In this document: positions 1 through 10,935 of the stretch, in pieces
How the letters are laid out: each line of letters begins with the position of its first letter
Position numbering within the stretch: the stretch's first letter is position 1
DNA from: Mantis religiosa
Taxonomy: Eukaryota > Arthropoda > Insecta > Mantodea > Mantidae
Direction: 5' to 3'
Assembly (NCBI GenBank): GCA_030765055.1
Contig: JAUKNK010000152.1
Span: forward strand, 1,717,501 to 1,781,500
DNA length: 64,000 nt
The notes under the pieces: model-generated
Databases searched by the model: none
Seen by the model: only the letters and a program-made list of their open reading frames with translations
Told to the model about the DNA's origin: nothing
Translations under genes and position numbers: made by a program

Positions 1-454
1 TAAACTGATAGGAAACTAAATAAGTTTGTTCATAACAATTGAAAATCTTTTCAACACATCAATTCAATAAAAAGTGTCTAAATGTGACACTTGCAGTGCA
101 TAGCATGAATGTAAATGTTAAAGACGAGATATGAAACAAAATGGGGAAGAACTACAAAAATATAAATTATTGACTCTTTTGTATGAAATAAAAGATTGTG
201 GGTCGCTCAACTCACTCGCAGCAATGAGCATGAGACGTTACGTAACCAGATGATGTCATAATTCATGGCCCGCCTGCTCCCTCGGTCTTGAGAAGACTGG
301 GTCACTAACAGCAGTGAGTGAGTGACTCCGGCTTCTCTTTTCTTGTTGTTGGTTCCCCTCCCCCTTTTGCATTAAAGAATCAGTAGTTTCATAGAGGAAT
401 TTCAGTTACATACAGTAGGTAAGTATATTGTGCAATGTCTTTACTTTAATCAAC
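1..454. other. Unassigned AT-rich DNA
   Basis: No coding frame, tRNA or recognised repeat is visible. The stretch is AT-rich and runs up to a trinucleotide microsatellite. A short run with tandem GAGTGA-like words near 315-330 is too small to classify. Confidence 0.5.

Positions 455-547
<93 letters not shown>
455..547. repeat. (AAT)n microsatellite
   Basis: About 31 uninterrupted AAT units, read directly. Its near-perfect purity implies recent replication slippage. Confidence 0.97.
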
Positions 548-548
<1 letters not shown>

Positions 549-784
549 CCTCTTAGAAAAGAAAACTCTTAAACCTATCACACGTAGGCCTAGAAAGAGT
601 ACATGGAAAGAGTGGAAATAATCACATTAAGACTTTTGTAAAAATTACGCACTATACAACAAAATTTAAACCTTGGGAATGTTTGAAACAATACATTTGT
701 AAATAGCAGAACTTTATGTAAAAGAACAAAAGTGGCACAGATCTTTAGTCATTAATATTGCAAAGACGAACACTTAATTGCAAT

Positions 785-2150
785 ATTTCACCGTCTCCAT
801 GTCTCATGTAGTTATTAATGTCATCATTGACATTTTTAGATGAAATGTTTGTTCATCTTATCGTTATGACAAGTCCTGCTAAACTGAAATTTCTCTCGCA
901 GGCGCTACTTGTCACAGATACACACAACACTTCCTTGGCAATTGAGGAGAGCAGTGGAAATGTTTCTGAGTGATCTTTCACCATTTCAGAATTTTGTTAC
1001 AGTTTGAATCACCTGTTGCAAGATATACTGTTACCTATTCCACAGAAAAACTTCCTTTTCTCCATTTAGAAAATCATGCACACTTCAGTGGGGAAGCTGC
1101 TTGAATTCCTTGTGCAGACATTTCTCGATGAGTGTCACATCTCATTCGGACCTTCTTCCTCTCTGTTTCATTTACCATTGCTAGGTGTCTGAATGCAGAC
1201 CATAAAATTGTTGCCATATAATGCAGAGGTTGTAGCACAAACTTTTCTTCAATGAATTTTGCAGCACATATTTTCATTTCTATTTTCTGAAATAAAAGAA
1301 CAATGATGATAAAATTTGATTGAAGTAGATGGAAGTGAAAATTATTGTTTCAGTTCTATGCGACAATATTTACCTCAGAATCCTCTTCTCTTGGTGAGCA
1401 ATGGTTACAAGAGCTCAGATTTTCACAGAAGTAATTGCAGGGTCGGCTCATTGGCTTCCAATTTTTCAAAACCCTCTTTGAAGGGTTCTAAAAATTCAGT
1501 CAGTTCCCCTACAAGACTTCTGTCATAGTTCTCTATTTTACTCTCAGCATTGTGCTGGAGTAATTGATTTATAATATCCTCTTCTCAAGTATGCTCTGAC
1601 TTCAAATTTAAGAGGCAGGAATTCCAGCGGATGTCACACTCTTGTTGCAGGGATTTGGTAAGTTTGTTTACAAGCCCGGTGCATTTCATGTAAGCTGTAG
1701 ATTCCTCACACACCGATATGGAGGACCAGACTCTTGGTAAATGTTCTTTCAGGAAATCTTTGAAGGTATTGCAAACAACAGTGTTCAATATATGGGCTGC
1801 ACAAGGAAGACATTGGTAATTTTTCAAGGCTTTCTTGATATTACTACCTTGATCTGATACAAATTTAATTTTAATCAAGTCTTTAAAAGGTAAACCGATC
1901 GACATCATTCTGTTCTTGATTTCTTTTCCCAGATTATCACCTGATTTGTTCTCATCAGGAAATTTCGCTGTCATAAGAACTATAGAGTGGAATTTCCAAT
2001 TTTCCGAAATGTAATGGCCCATGGTAGTTGTGTAGCTGACTTTCTTGAAATCATTGGAACACATATCCATAGTGCATGCTAGCAAACATTTTTCTGCTGC
2101 CTTGAGAACACAAGGAAGTGTCTTGTCATACTCGCTCAGCAAGTTCATTT
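785..2150 (-). pseudogene. hAT-family transposase remnant
   Basis: Cut-and-paste DNA transposase remnant. The longest open piece (minus strand, 2148 to 1585) carries the hAT pattern of a catalytic-domain Asp followed by a Cys-x2-His-x-Leu-Asn motif (SDQGSN, then CAAHILN). A second piece (1277 to 1074) matches the region that ends in NETERKKVR. A third, about 965 to 790, has stops but resembles the C-terminal hAT dimerisation domain (FPLLSSIAKEVL, then TSSACERNFS). The pieces lie in the correct order on one strand and are separated by stop codons and frameshifts. The 5' part, including any BED zinc finger and the first catalytic residues, is missing: at about 2151 the sequence changes abruptly to gypsy pol. 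No terminal inverted repeat was found. It is an old, inactive copy. Confidence 0.85.
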
Positions 2151-2151
2151 C

Positions 2152-3318
2152 TGTAGTCTACGCAGAAGCGCAGCTCGCCGTTCTTCGTCACCAAGACTAC
2201 AGGGGAACACCAAGGGCTGTCCGACTCTTCAATCACTCCCCTGTATCTCATGTCTTCCAGCATGTCTCGTACCGCCCCTTGCTTCGCCAGCGGAACGCGT
2301 CTAGGTGGTTGCCGAATAGGCCGGGCGTCTCCGGTGTCGTTGCTGCAAAGTGAAGCACTTTGTCCGTGCGGCCGTAGTCACTATCACCTTGGCTGAAGAC
2401 GCGCTGGTATCGTCTTAGCAGTTGTCGAACTTTCTCCAGCTGCTCTGCGGTCAGGTGGTCGGCCGCCCTCTCCAGTAAGCCTTCTAGCCGGGGTCCCAGG
2501 TTTTGCGTCGGCATTGGCTCCTGCTTCTTGTCGATTGCTGATACGCGTACCACGTGCTCGAACGTTCACAACTCCGTCCCGGCCTGGACGTTGTGATCGG
2601 TGTCCGTTGGATTTAGCGGTCTCACTGGCACCTCCTCTCGGCACGGCAGCAGTGCCCTGGCTACACATAGTCCGTGCACAGTCGTCTTCTGGTCCAGCGT
2701 CATGTTCCTGGTTATCTGGCCTTTCAGTCGCGCCGTCACCACCACCTCGCTCCTCGCGGGGACGACCACGTCTTCGTCCAAGACGACCCTGCAAATTCCA
2801 AGGCGCTCTTTTGGTTGACGGAGTATAACCTCTTCTCCGTTGAGCCGCAGGACCTTCTTGCCGACGTCGACCGTCGCCTCATGGCTCCTGAGGGCATCCA
2901 GTCCCAGTATCACCTCCTCAGCCACCTTCGCGACGAACACCCACAGACGCACGGCACTCCGTCCCAAGGTCAGCTCTAGCAGGGCCTTCTTCTCCACAGG
3001 CAAGGTGTCGCCCGATGCCGTGACAAGCTGGTGTGGTCGATTCGGCTTCCTTGTCAGCAAAACCTTCGCCACGTCAGGTCTGATGATGATCACGGCTGCC
3101 CCGGTGTCGACCAGGACGCGGCACGGCTTCCCTCTCACCCAACCGTCCGCGATGAGGCTGTCATCCATACGCCGGCTGACGCCGGGCAGTGTCACTCGAG
3201 GGGATGGTGGTAATGGCGCCGACATGCCCCTCTCCACGACGGCCCTTACTCGTTTTCCGGCTGCTCTTCCTGGTGTGGGTAGTCTCTCTGCAGGTGTCCG
3301 GGCTGTCCACACCCCCAA
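2152..3318 (-). pseudogene. pol: Gypsy copy A protease and start of RT (broken)
   Basis: The frame 3318 to 2566 contains an aspartic protease with the active-site triad DTGAA and the second conserved motif VILGLDAL. After frameshifts, 2553 to 2248 continues with the linker before RT (RLEGLLERAADHLTAEQLEKV and a following VFSQGDSDYGRTDKV). At about 2340 the frame breaks again. The last recognisable bases encode the RT start region and end at about 2152. Compared with copy B the rest of RT, RNase H and integrase are absent. Multiple frame changes make this a pseudogene. Confidence 0.82.
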
Positions 3319-4454
3319 CGCAGGCCACTAGGTGTTCGCCGGCGTCCCTCGGCTGGTCTTCTGTCTCCGATGTAGCGGACACTCCTCGTTCTCGACGTCG
3401 GGATAGCTGTTATTTTGGCCGCCTCCATGCTTAATGCTGCCGTCAGCGCCTCGTGGATTGCTTTATAATCGCCGAGCATTAGTCGCTGACGAATCTCCGT
3501 GTCTCGTACCCCGTCAACGAAGGTGTAAGCAGCTTCCCGGGACACGAACTCTGGTGGGAGGTCGACTAGGGCCTTGCTTGCCAGTTGTTCAACTGCCAGG
3601 GCGAACTCCTGCAGCGCCTCCCCTGGTTGCTGTGACCTTGCCTTTAGCTGGCTGCGGTACGCTGCGGCTAAGCGGTGGTTTCCGAAACGATTCTCCAGGG
3701 CCTCCCAGATGTCCTTGGGCGCCACCGTTGTCTGCACCGCGTTTAGGAATTCCGCGGCCCGTCCCTGGAGGCTGGCTTTTAACTGTGTGGCCTCCTCCTC
3801 TGGTGACCATTTGTTGTGCTTGGCCACTGCGTCGAATTGGTGGCGGAAGACCTCAAACGTTGACGCGCCGTCATATTTCGGAGGTTTGACTCGCGCCATT
3901 GTTGTGTCGCGTCCCGGTGCGTCGGCCTTTAAATCCTTCAACCTCCTTCCGATGACGTCCTCCACCGTGGTGCTCAGGGACTTGACGCTATTGTCGGTCT
4001 TTCCTTCCAACTCATTAACGCGGCTCGCCAGGCCTTCGACGCGCTCGCCTAACTCTGTGACGTCCTCTTTTACGCCGGCCAACTGTTCCTCAAACTTTGC
4101 GGCGAGAGCCTCGTTCGCCGCTTTCATCTCCGTGGCCAGACTGCCGTTCGCTGCTCTCATTTCTGTGGTTAACTCGGCCTTCATTTCTTCCATCTTCTCG
4201 GTGATGTTGTCGTTGGCCATCTTCATTTGTTTCAACTCGGCGGTGAGGTTGTCGTTGCCCGTCTTAATTTGTTTCAACTCTGCGGCCAGGTTGTTATTTA
4301 CCGCCTCCGTCTTTGCTGTTAGTCCCGCGGCCAGGTTGTTATTTGCCGCTTCTGTTTTCGCAGCGAGGTTGTCATTTGCTGCTTTCATTTCCGAGGTCAG
4401 TTCGGCCTTCTTTTCCATCATCTTCTCCAAAATCTTTTCTAATGCCGCGTCCAT
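3246..4454 (-). CDS. gag: Gypsy copy A Gag
   Basis: Structural protein of the retrotransposon particle, about 402 residues from the ATG at 4454. The frame is open upstream into the LTR, but this ATG aligns with the start in copy C. Roughly residues 1-150 form a long coiled coil of Lys/Glu/Ala-rich repeats (variants of AELKQIKTGNDNL). The central capsid-like part has FEVFRHQFDAVAKHNKW and YRSQLKARSQQPGE. A nucleocapsid knuckle near the end reads CGQPGHLQRDYPH, where the last Cys of the usual CX2CX4HX4C is Tyr and the first Cys pair is altered (RWGC), so nucleic-acid binding by this copy is probably impaired. The protease frame overlaps the 3' end in another reading frame (from 3318), suggesting frameshift expression in the parent element. 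Confidence 0.85.
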   Translation of the reverse strand: MDAALEKILEKMMEKKAELTSEMKAANDNLAAKTEAANNNLAAGLTAKTEAVNNNLAAELKQIKTGNDNLTAELKQMKMANDNITEKMEEMKAELTTEMRAANGSLATEMKAANEALAAKFEEQLAGVKEDVTELGERVEGLASRVNELEGKTDNSVKSLSTTVEDVIGRRLKDLKADAPGRDTTMARVKPPKYDGASTFEVFRHQFDAVAKHNKWSPEEEATQLKASLQGRAAEFLNAVQTTVAPKDIWEALENRFGNHRLAAAYRSQLKARSQQPGEALQEFALAVEQLASKALVDLPPEFVSREAAYTFVDGVRDTEIRQRLMLGDYKAIHEALTAALSMEAAKITAIPTSRTRSVRYIGDRRPAEGRRRTPSGLRWGCGQPGHLQRDYPHQEEQPENE

Positions 4455-4479
4455 GGTTCTAATGTTCGGTGATGTTGTC

Positions 4480-4498
4480 GTCCCGCTTCCTGACACCA
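4480..4498 (-). promoter_or_regulatory. Primer binding site, gypsy copy A
   Basis: TGGTGTCAGGAAGCGGGAC starts directly after the LTR end. The first nine bases match the 3' end of a tRNA-Leu type acceptor (TGGTGTCAG), as in the clearer site of copy C. After that this copy diverges. Confidence 0.6.
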
Positions 4499-4987
4499 TG
4501 TGAGTTAGTGGGTTCGTGAAATGAAAAGTCCAATTGCACCACTCAAAAATGCTCTTTATTTCCACCGACTTACAGTTGAACACTTGCCAATTACACAAAA
4601 TTACGTAATGCACAGAATTACGATTCACCAGTTCGTCCATTACAGTTCCACTTGCACTCGCAATCATGTGAACTCCTCCGACGCACGTACACAGTCTTCT
4701 TGTCTGTACACTAGCACGACGCTGCTTCGCTGCTCGCCAACAACTGACTTTCCTCCAGCCCGACGTGTAGCTTATATAGGGTCAGCTGGCCAATCTAGAA
4801 GGTTCTGGATTAGATGAAATATCCCGTAAGTTCGAAAACTCAGGTGGAACGGAAAGAGACGGCACAGTGATGTTTTTCTAGCCAACCCTCTTTACCGCTA
4901 TAAGACAAATGAGGGGGCGTTGCGAACACCTACCGTCTCCTGCTGCCGCTGGCCGGTTCTATAGGGAGTTCCGACGTTCGGGTGACA
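4499..4987 (-). repeat. 5' LTR of gypsy copy A (489 bp)
   Basis: On the minus strand it begins TGTCACCC and ends CTCACA, immediately followed by the primer binding site. It carries a TATA box (plus 4772-4779) and an AATAAA signal about 50 bases before its end, as expected for U3-R-U5. The terminal part (about 90 bp, with TTTCACGAACCCAC) is shared with the LTRs of copies B and C, while the U3 part differs strongly between copies. Confidence 0.88.
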
Positions 4988-4991
4988 ATAT

Positions 4992-5352
4992 ACATTGGTA
5001 AGACCAAAAGGAATCTATAAACAAGAATGAAAGAACACTTCAGAAATATTAAATTCAAACAAATGGACTAGTCGGCCGTAGCACATCAGTTTTGGTCTGA
5101 GAATCACAACATAAAACAAGAAATAGAACTGATCAAACAGGCAAAGAAACCTCTGGAACTACAGATTTGGGAAAACATATTTATTACAAAGAAACAGGAC
5201 CTCTTGATGAATTTTGAAATTCCCACGATAGATGACGTCATCAAACTTACCAGGACATTAGATGGCAGCACGACACCAAGCCAGATGCAGACACCGCATG
5301 CATCATCAGTCAACCACAGAACTGACGATAGGGGAGAAGTTCCCAGAAACTA
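4992..5352 (+). pseudogene. PLE GIY-YIG endonuclease tail (interrupted by gypsy A)
   Basis: C-terminal end of a Penelope-like retroelement polyprotein. It opens with YIGKTKRN, the second half of the GIY-YIG nuclease motif, then has KEHFRNI, FWSENH and WENIFI, in the same order as the intact neighbour ORF. Two in-frame stops occur, after KTKRNL and after KFKQMD. The frame ends near 5352. The GIY half of the motif is missing because gypsy copy A lies immediately upstream. The end of the coding region overlaps a hammerhead-like motif. Confidence 0.85.
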
Positions 5353-5360
5353 AAAGTATG
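5315..5360 (+). ncRNA. Hammerhead ribozyme-like motif in PLE tail
   Basis: CTGACGA (5322-5328) is followed by a hairpin (GGGGA/TTCCC arms, loop of four, 5331-5344), then GAAA (5346-5349), then C-(5 nt)-GTA. This is the order of a hammerhead core: CUGANGA, helix II, GAAA, short helix III, cleavage triplet. Helix I could not be confirmed by eye. Confidence 0.55.
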
Positions 5361-5987
5361 GTCACCCTAGCATCTACACTGAAGGTAGAAAACCTGGAAA
5401 CATGCCTCAACTGAGATACAAACTAAAGCCTTTAGTTGGAGATGGATAGGCCCAGCACAAATTGCTCTTCAAAAACACTTTGAACATGTTGTATGAGTGT
5501 TTAAATATTTTTTAATAACAAGAAGTAATCTATAAGTATGCTATTTAATTTTTTGCAACAGTGCTTAAAGCTTGCGCTGCATGACTGACTGAAAATACAG
5601 CTACAAGCATAAGTGAGACTCGCTAGCTACTGTTAACTACTCCACCGTTCGCTGTTTCTTTGCCTTTTCCGAGTACATTTTACAGCTTATTTCTTAGCAG
5701 TTTGATATTATTATTAGGTAACTAGGCGTAACAAAAATTGCTTTTCTAGGGTACACACTTCAATTTTCTATGCTAAATTTTTTGTCTAACAATCTTGTGG
5801 AAATGGAGAGTTAGGATAAAAAAACAATATTTAAGTTAGTAGTATATAAAAAAGTCCATACAGTAAACATGTACTCTTGATTTCTCTGTATTTTTCAATT
5901 GTATGTTTATTCAAATAAAAAATAAATAGCTGAAATTCTCAGAAAGGTGGAATTAGTGTAATAGTACAACTAAGCATATTTGGGATT
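5361..5987. other. Non-coding, PLE 3' flank
   Basis: No coding frame is visible. The stretch is AT-rich and probably contains the remaining 3' flank of the PLE fragment and unrelated DNA up to the 5'-truncated PLE that becomes recognisable near 6010. Confidence 0.4.
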
Positions 5988-7733
5988 ATGAATGTGAGAA
6001 CTCAACTTTATGTAAACAAAATAGTAATCTTAGATACAGCTACATACAAAGAAAAAATGTTAGAGTTACTACAACAAAAAGAATTCCAGGAAATAGATTC
6101 TAATCCACTCAACCGATGCATAAAAGATGTACAAAAAACCATCATTAATAGTAAAATGTTAACAACTACAAAACAAAAAACTATCAAACCAGACAACCCT
6201 ACCCTTGCAAGAATATATGGTTTGCCTAAAATACACAAACCCAACATACCCATGAGACCCATTGTAAATAATATAAACACTCCTACTTACCTTCTGGCAA
6301 AATGGCTAACCAAAAAATTTCAGTCCTTTCCACAATTCCATACTCTGAGTATAAAAAACTCTTTAGACCTGGTAGAAAAAATTCAAAATCTTAAACTAAA
6401 ACCTCATGACACTTTAGTATCCTTTGATGTCCGCTCCCTCTTCCCTAGCATTCCATTAGACAAACTTTTGATTCAACTGAAAAAATGGCTAAATTCTATA
6501 AACCTGGATGCCAATGCAATAGAAGAATATGTGGCAATGACTGAATTATGTATACATCAAAATTATTTTGTCTTCGATGGAAAATATTACAAACAAATTT
6601 CAGGACTAGCTATGGGAAGCCCACTATCACCATTTTTGGCCAATCTATACATGAGCTTTTTCGAAACACATATTACTAAAGCCTTCCCTCATATGTTTAA
6701 AACATGGTACAGATACGTAGACGACATCTTTGCAATAGTGCCCTACAAACTAATAGATGATGCTTTGAAACTACTCAACCTGCAAGAACCCAGCATACAA
6801 TTCACAGTAGAAACTGAAGAGGACTGTACTCTACCTTTTTTAGACCTTAAAATCAAAAAAGGCAATGAAAAACTAGAATTTGGCATTCATAGAAAAGCAA
6901 CACACACTGATAATTACATCAAAGCAAATAGTTTCAACCCAATTCCACACAAACATGCAACCATCAACAGTCTGACACACAGATTAGTAAATCTACCTCT
7001 CAGCCAGCAAGAATATCAAAACGAATACCATCAAATCTTAAAAACTGCAATTAAAAATGGATATGGAAAAAACCTTGTAGATAAAAAACTAAAATTATTC
7101 AAACTTCAAAAGAAATTAAAACAGATCACAGCTCTCACACCAATAAAACAAGAAACTAGATTTGCTAAATTTACTTATCACCCCTGGGCCACAAAAAAGT
7201 TCCAAAAAATATTCAAGAAATACAATATAACATTGGCACCAAAAAACAATTACAACATTAAAAACCTACTTCACAGTAATAATACTGATAAGATAAAACC
7301 AGAGGAAAAGTCAGGCATTTACAAGATTAAGTGTAAAGACTGTGAAAAAATTTACATAGGAAGGACAAAAAGGAACATAGACACTAGAAAGAAAGAACAC
7401 TTCAGGCACTTAAGATACAAAAATATTGATAAGTCCGCAATAGCAGCTCATTTCTGGTCTGAAAATCATGAAATTGAAGATAGCACAGAATTACTAAAAT
7501 ACGTACAAAAACATAGTGAACTCGTCATATGGGAGAGGATATACATAGAAAAACATAAAAACCAACTAATGAACTTTGAAATCCCGCTAGAAGAGAATCC
7601 CACATTTCAGTTCATCACTAAATCAACAGATGGCAGCAACAACCCCAGAATTACCCACACCGCTGGATCTAGCGTCAGTCGCACAAGAGCCGTAGATGCA
7701 AACGAAGTTTTGCGAAACATGTCCTCAAAATAG
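5988..7733 (+). CDS. Penelope-like reverse transcriptase/GIY-YIG endonuclease, 5'-truncated
   Basis: 581 residues, the longest PLE frame in the window. PLEs copy RNA with a telomerase-like RT and nick targets with a GIY-YIG nuclease. RT motifs in order: GLPKIHKP near residues 75-83, VSFDVRSLFPSIP near 140-155, GLAMGSPLSPFLANL near 205-220, the catalytic RYVDD near 240, then PFLDLKI. The C-terminal GIY-YIG domain has GIYKIKC, a CCHH-like Cys pair (CKDC), YIGRTKR and KEHFRHL, with FWSENH downstream. Sequence related to other PLE copies begins only at about 6010 (NKIVIL), so the N-terminal domain is missing and the first dozen residues may be unrelated flank. No internal stop is present, unlike the other PLE copies, but the truncation means it is not a complete element. 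A degenerate hammerhead motif overlaps its last codons. Confidence 0.93.
   Translation: MNVRTQLYVNKIVILDTATYKEKMLELLQQKEFQEIDSNPLNRCIKDVQKTIINSKMLTTTKQKTIKPDNPTLARIYGLPKIHKPNIPMRPIVNNINTPTYLLAKWLTKKFQSFPQFHTLSIKNSLDLVEKIQNLKLKPHDTLVSFDVRSLFPSIPLDKLLIQLKKWLNSINLDANAIEEYVAMTELCIHQNYFVFDGKYYKQISGLAMGSPLSPFLANLYMSFFETHITKAFPHMFKTWYRYVDDIFAIVPYKLIDDALKLLNLQEPSIQFTVETEEDCTLPFLDLKIKKGNEKLEFGIHRKATHTDNYIKANSFNPIPHKHATINSLTHRLVNLPLSQQEYQNEYHQILKTAIKNGYGKNLVDKKLKLFKLQKKLKQITALTPIKQETRFAKFTYHPWATKKFQKIFKKYNITLAPKNNYNIKNLLHSNNTDKIKPEEKSGIYKIKCKDCEKIYIGRTKRNIDTRKKEHFRHLRYKNIDKSAIAAHFWSENHEIEDSTELLKYVQKHSELVIWERIYIEKHKNQLMNFEIPLEENPTFQFITKSTDGSNNPRITHTAGSSVSRTRAVDANEVLRNMSSK
7685..7730 (+). ncRNA. Degenerate hammerhead-like motif at PLE ORF end
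   Basis: A helix II hairpin with GCAAA/TTTGC arms (about 7698-7713) is followed by GAAA (7714-7717), C, two bases and the GTC triplet (7721-7723). The expected CTGATGA is degraded (CCGTAGA-like, around 7690-7696). It overlaps the last codons of the PLE frame. Confidence 0.4.
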
Positions 7734-7889
7734 GTACGAAAGTGAAGCAGATGTGTAAAAAATGCGACTCATCTAAAATTTAATAATTTATGTAAACTGT
7801 TATATACAAATCTTTATATTATTAAACCTATTACATTATGACAACACTGTTAGTACTTACACAGAACGTTCCTTTCATTGTTTTGAATA

Positions 7890-9126
7890 TTCATCATACT
7901 TTGCATTTTACATACTAAGAACATTCCTAACTTCTGCTGTGCATTTTCCACATACTGGTTTCTTGCAAATATGAGAGGAATTGCTTGCTTTGTTCCATCT
8001 GTATACAAATTTGTCCTATTTGGATGATAGCACTATCCGAAAAAAAAAGAAAAAACCACGAATCAGCCATCTGTGGGTACCAGCATGAACAGAATACAAT
8101 CATGCCATCTGATCAATCACATCCACTCAATATTAAGTCTTGTTGTAAAACTCAAATCTTTTAGAACATTTCTTAGGGGCTGCAGATATTGCACAAAAAC
8201 TTGAAGCAATTCAATTATAACCCCTTTATTAATAAAAATTGCTTGTGCTATCCACAAAAATTTACATCTAGATTAATGTTAAAATGAACAGTTCAAACAA
8301 GAATAAAACTTAAACTTACTAATTTTTCACAATTGCACATTATATTATGCAATTGCACATTATAATTACATTCTTCTGTGGCTTTCCTCGGTAGTTGGTT
8401 AGCAAAATACCATAGTTTATTTTCATGAGAATGTTGTCATAAAGTGGAGCTCTTGAATTTCTTAGGTGATCAGGAACTTCTCGTCTGCATCTAGTACCTA
8501 CAATACTGTGCCTGACTTATTTAGTCTTTAGTGGTAGTGAAGTAGTTGTCTGTGGTGACGTTTAGTCCCTTTTTTAGAAAAGCATTTGTTAGAGACATCA
8601 TAACATGTTGTGGAACAGGTTGGTTCCAAGGCTGCTGATTATCCTTCCCCAGATATGGGATAGCATTACAGAGATACTTTGAGTTCACATCTTCAGGCAT
8701 CCCGTATTTCATACCAAATTTATCAGGCTTATTGGCCATGTATTGAATGAATGAACAGCAACATTTTGTAGAATAAAGTTGTTCATCTACTGTAAGGAAT
8801 GCACCTGGTATGTAGCAAGCCTTACAGTTTTCAATAAATTTGTTTCAAATAGTTGAAACCAGTGCAAAAATATCTGTCTTTAGCCTTTCAGAACAGGATG
8901 ACCTTGATATCAAATCATAAAAATCTCATCAGTTACACGAATCTGTCCCTTGCCATAGTATCAGAAAATATAGGTGGCCCCCATTTTTTGACCCGAGTTC
9001 ACTGATTCAAGTGCACCCCATAAGTAAGTTAGCCAATGAAAGCATCCAGCTCATCCAAGGAAACAGTCCATTTCTCATCATTCTTTTTCTCTCTTGGTTC
9101 AATATTTTTTGGTATATCGAAGAATG
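7890..9126 (-). pseudogene. piggyBac transposase, catalytic and C-terminal part
   Basis: Cut-and-paste transposase remnant (DDE_Tnp_1_7 type). From the 5' side: LDELDAFIG near 9060; LTVDEQLYS near 8800; MANKPDKFGMK and the YLGKD plus NVTTDNYFT motifs in the open piece 8739-8521; NYRGKPQKN near 8390; VIDQMA and HRWL near 8100; and a Cys-rich C-terminal finger (ICKKPVCGKC) near 7945. The order and spacing match the family. Many stops and frameshifts show it is dead. Asp residues in VDEQ and TTDN are preserved. The N-terminal portion lies beyond the nested LTR element. Confidence 0.85.
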
Positions 9127-9130
9127 AACT

Positions 9131-10075
9131 TGTGGCCTTACCTTCCCCGCTGCGTCTGCTGCTACTCTGCCTTTGGTATCAGCCACTATGGATGTGACCT
9201 TAGCAGCCTGGATCCCGGTGGTCTGGTCGCCTAGTAGATTGCTCTAGGAGTTGACTATTCTTTGCCCTGGCTAGTCATTAGAGCTGAGACCACGCTATCT
9301 ACAGGGTATGCGTGAGATAGGTTGACGAAATAAAAACAACACAGTTCATCGAATCAGCTTTACTATTCAGTTCGTTTCGTGCTTACAGTTCAGCAGGAGT
9401 TGCCGCCGCGTTCAGATCGAATTACTCTAGATTTCCACTATCACGTTAAAACTATACTGAATTGCTGAAATCTATCACGATGAAATAAATTACTAACACT
9501 GTTTTGAAAGTATACTTCGCCGCTTAATTCACTGCTGGGAGATCTTGTTCACTTAATAAGATTCTCATTACTGATTATACTTCTCGGCGCAATCCAACGT
9601 TTGTGTCCCCGGCAGGCAAAACACGTCTACACTGTATCACGTTTCAGACTAGAAGCCCGACGCTAAAACCTAATATTCCTTACCAAAACAGACATAGCCT
9701 CGCCTCCAGCTGGATTTCTCTGAAAAACTCTAGTTAGCGAGCTACAACCACGCGGACATTTCCCCGAAATACTGGTTTGGGCCAGGTTTGGACCGGTCTA
9801 CTAATTACCCAGGTAGCGACCCAACCCATGACCACAGCCTTTCGACGGAACCATTTCATCCATATAGACCAGCAACTTTATTATATAGCTCTGGGTTAAA
9901 ATACTTATTCGCATTCTAGTAATTGAATTTAACTGCTGTTGCTTCGTTTCATGAACTTATCCATCTGTAATATTCATTATCTTAAATTCTTTCACCTTAC
10001 TTCATTATAATTTAATTATCATTTTATTCATTGTTAACATCGTATTCAATCATACGGCTGATAAATACGGCATCA
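9131..10075 (-). repeat. 3' LTR of the nested LTR retrotransposon
   Basis: Near-identical copy of 14923-15869. In element orientation it begins TGATGCCG and ends GGCCACA. A purine-rich tract (AAACGGGGGCAGTT, about 10076-10090 reversed) lies directly before its start and is the likely polypurine tract for plus-strand synthesis. Confidence 0.94.
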
Positions 10076-10784
10076 AACTGCCCCCGTTTCATTCTTTAAT
10101 TATCCCATAATTTAAGAATGGAACGTCTTTGCCCGAATAACATTACTATTATTATCAACAACTCCACACGTCGGCAACTCTGGTTCACTTTACAATTTTC
10201 TTTGCATTTCAGCTGCGTTACATACAATCATAGTGACAAAATTTATAATACTAGTACATCATTTCTTTTTGTTTTCAACACTTCACATTATAAACATCTG
10301 AAATAATCCAATACATATTAGTTTACCATACGCTATATACACTCCACTTCTGAAAGTTTTACATTTTCTTGCGTCATACAACGAACGTTTACATCGTATT
10401 AGTTATGAACTACTTAAAACTTAAGCTAGTTTACAAAATCTGTTTGTCTTCTGATTCTATATAAAGGTGTAATTTGCCAAAAGTCCTTGCACCTTCTTGG
10501 ATTTGTAAACTGTTTTGGTACTCAGTTTTGTTGCTTTGAGTTGGTTATTTTCATAGGATTCACTGCACTTCCACTTCACTTTAAAGTCTTAAAAGTACTT
10601 ATCACCACAAGTTTTTTTTTTTCACAATTTCGATATTTTGTGATTGGATACCATTAAGATTATATATATTTGTTCGTCTGAATTCATTTTCATTAATTGG
10701 GTTGTATACATTTTCATCTATACCTTATCCTATATGTCTCTGCATGATTATTTGTTTATGTCCGGTACGGACGGAGAAGTTGTT

Positions 10785-10935
10785 TGTGCCACCTACCCAT
10801 GAGTTTTCTATTTACCGCATCTACTATTTCAAATGTATGTTCCCCAAAATTTGGAATAATTTCCCCAGGACCTTTATATAGTAACTCCATGCGCTTGTTT
10901 CTGTTCTTCAAGGCGCAGGACAACTTGTGATCTTT
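10785..10935 (-). pseudogene. Integrase C-terminal fragment
   Basis: Minus-strand frame with KNRNKRMELLYKGPGEI, FEIVDAVN and GRWHKQLLRPYRT, ending at a stop near 10780. It resembles the C-terminal end of gypsy integrases (the '..GPY.I....Y.I.D...G+....H...L+PY' pattern). It is fused out of frame to the end of the RT piece at about 10930, marking an internal deletion of roughly the RT thumb, RNase H and the integrase core. Confidence 0.75.

Larger units (their letters stand above)
2152..4987 (-). mobile_element. Ty3/gypsy copy A, 3'-truncated
   Basis: Reading on the minus strand the order is 5' LTR, primer binding site, gag, protease, start of RT. It then stops at about 2152 and abuts the hAT remnant, so RNase H, integrase and the 3' LTR are lost. 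It is GC-rich compared with its AT-rich surroundings. The outer end of the LTR is followed by ATAT (4988-4991), the same tetranucleotide that flanks copies B and C and the solo LTR of this family. Downstream, PLE GIY-YIG coding sequence continues directly, so copy A appears to have inserted into a PLE. Confidence 0.9.

Noticed and set aside
1316..1528. 70-codon plus-strand frame
   Set aside because: It lies antisense to the hAT transposase remnant.
2514..3434. Several GC-rich plus-strand frames
   Set aside because: They are antisense shadows of gypsy protease and gag.
7780..7890. Left end of the piggyBac element
   Set aside because: No TTAA with a GGTCATTTTGACC-type terminus was found there, so the boundary is left open.
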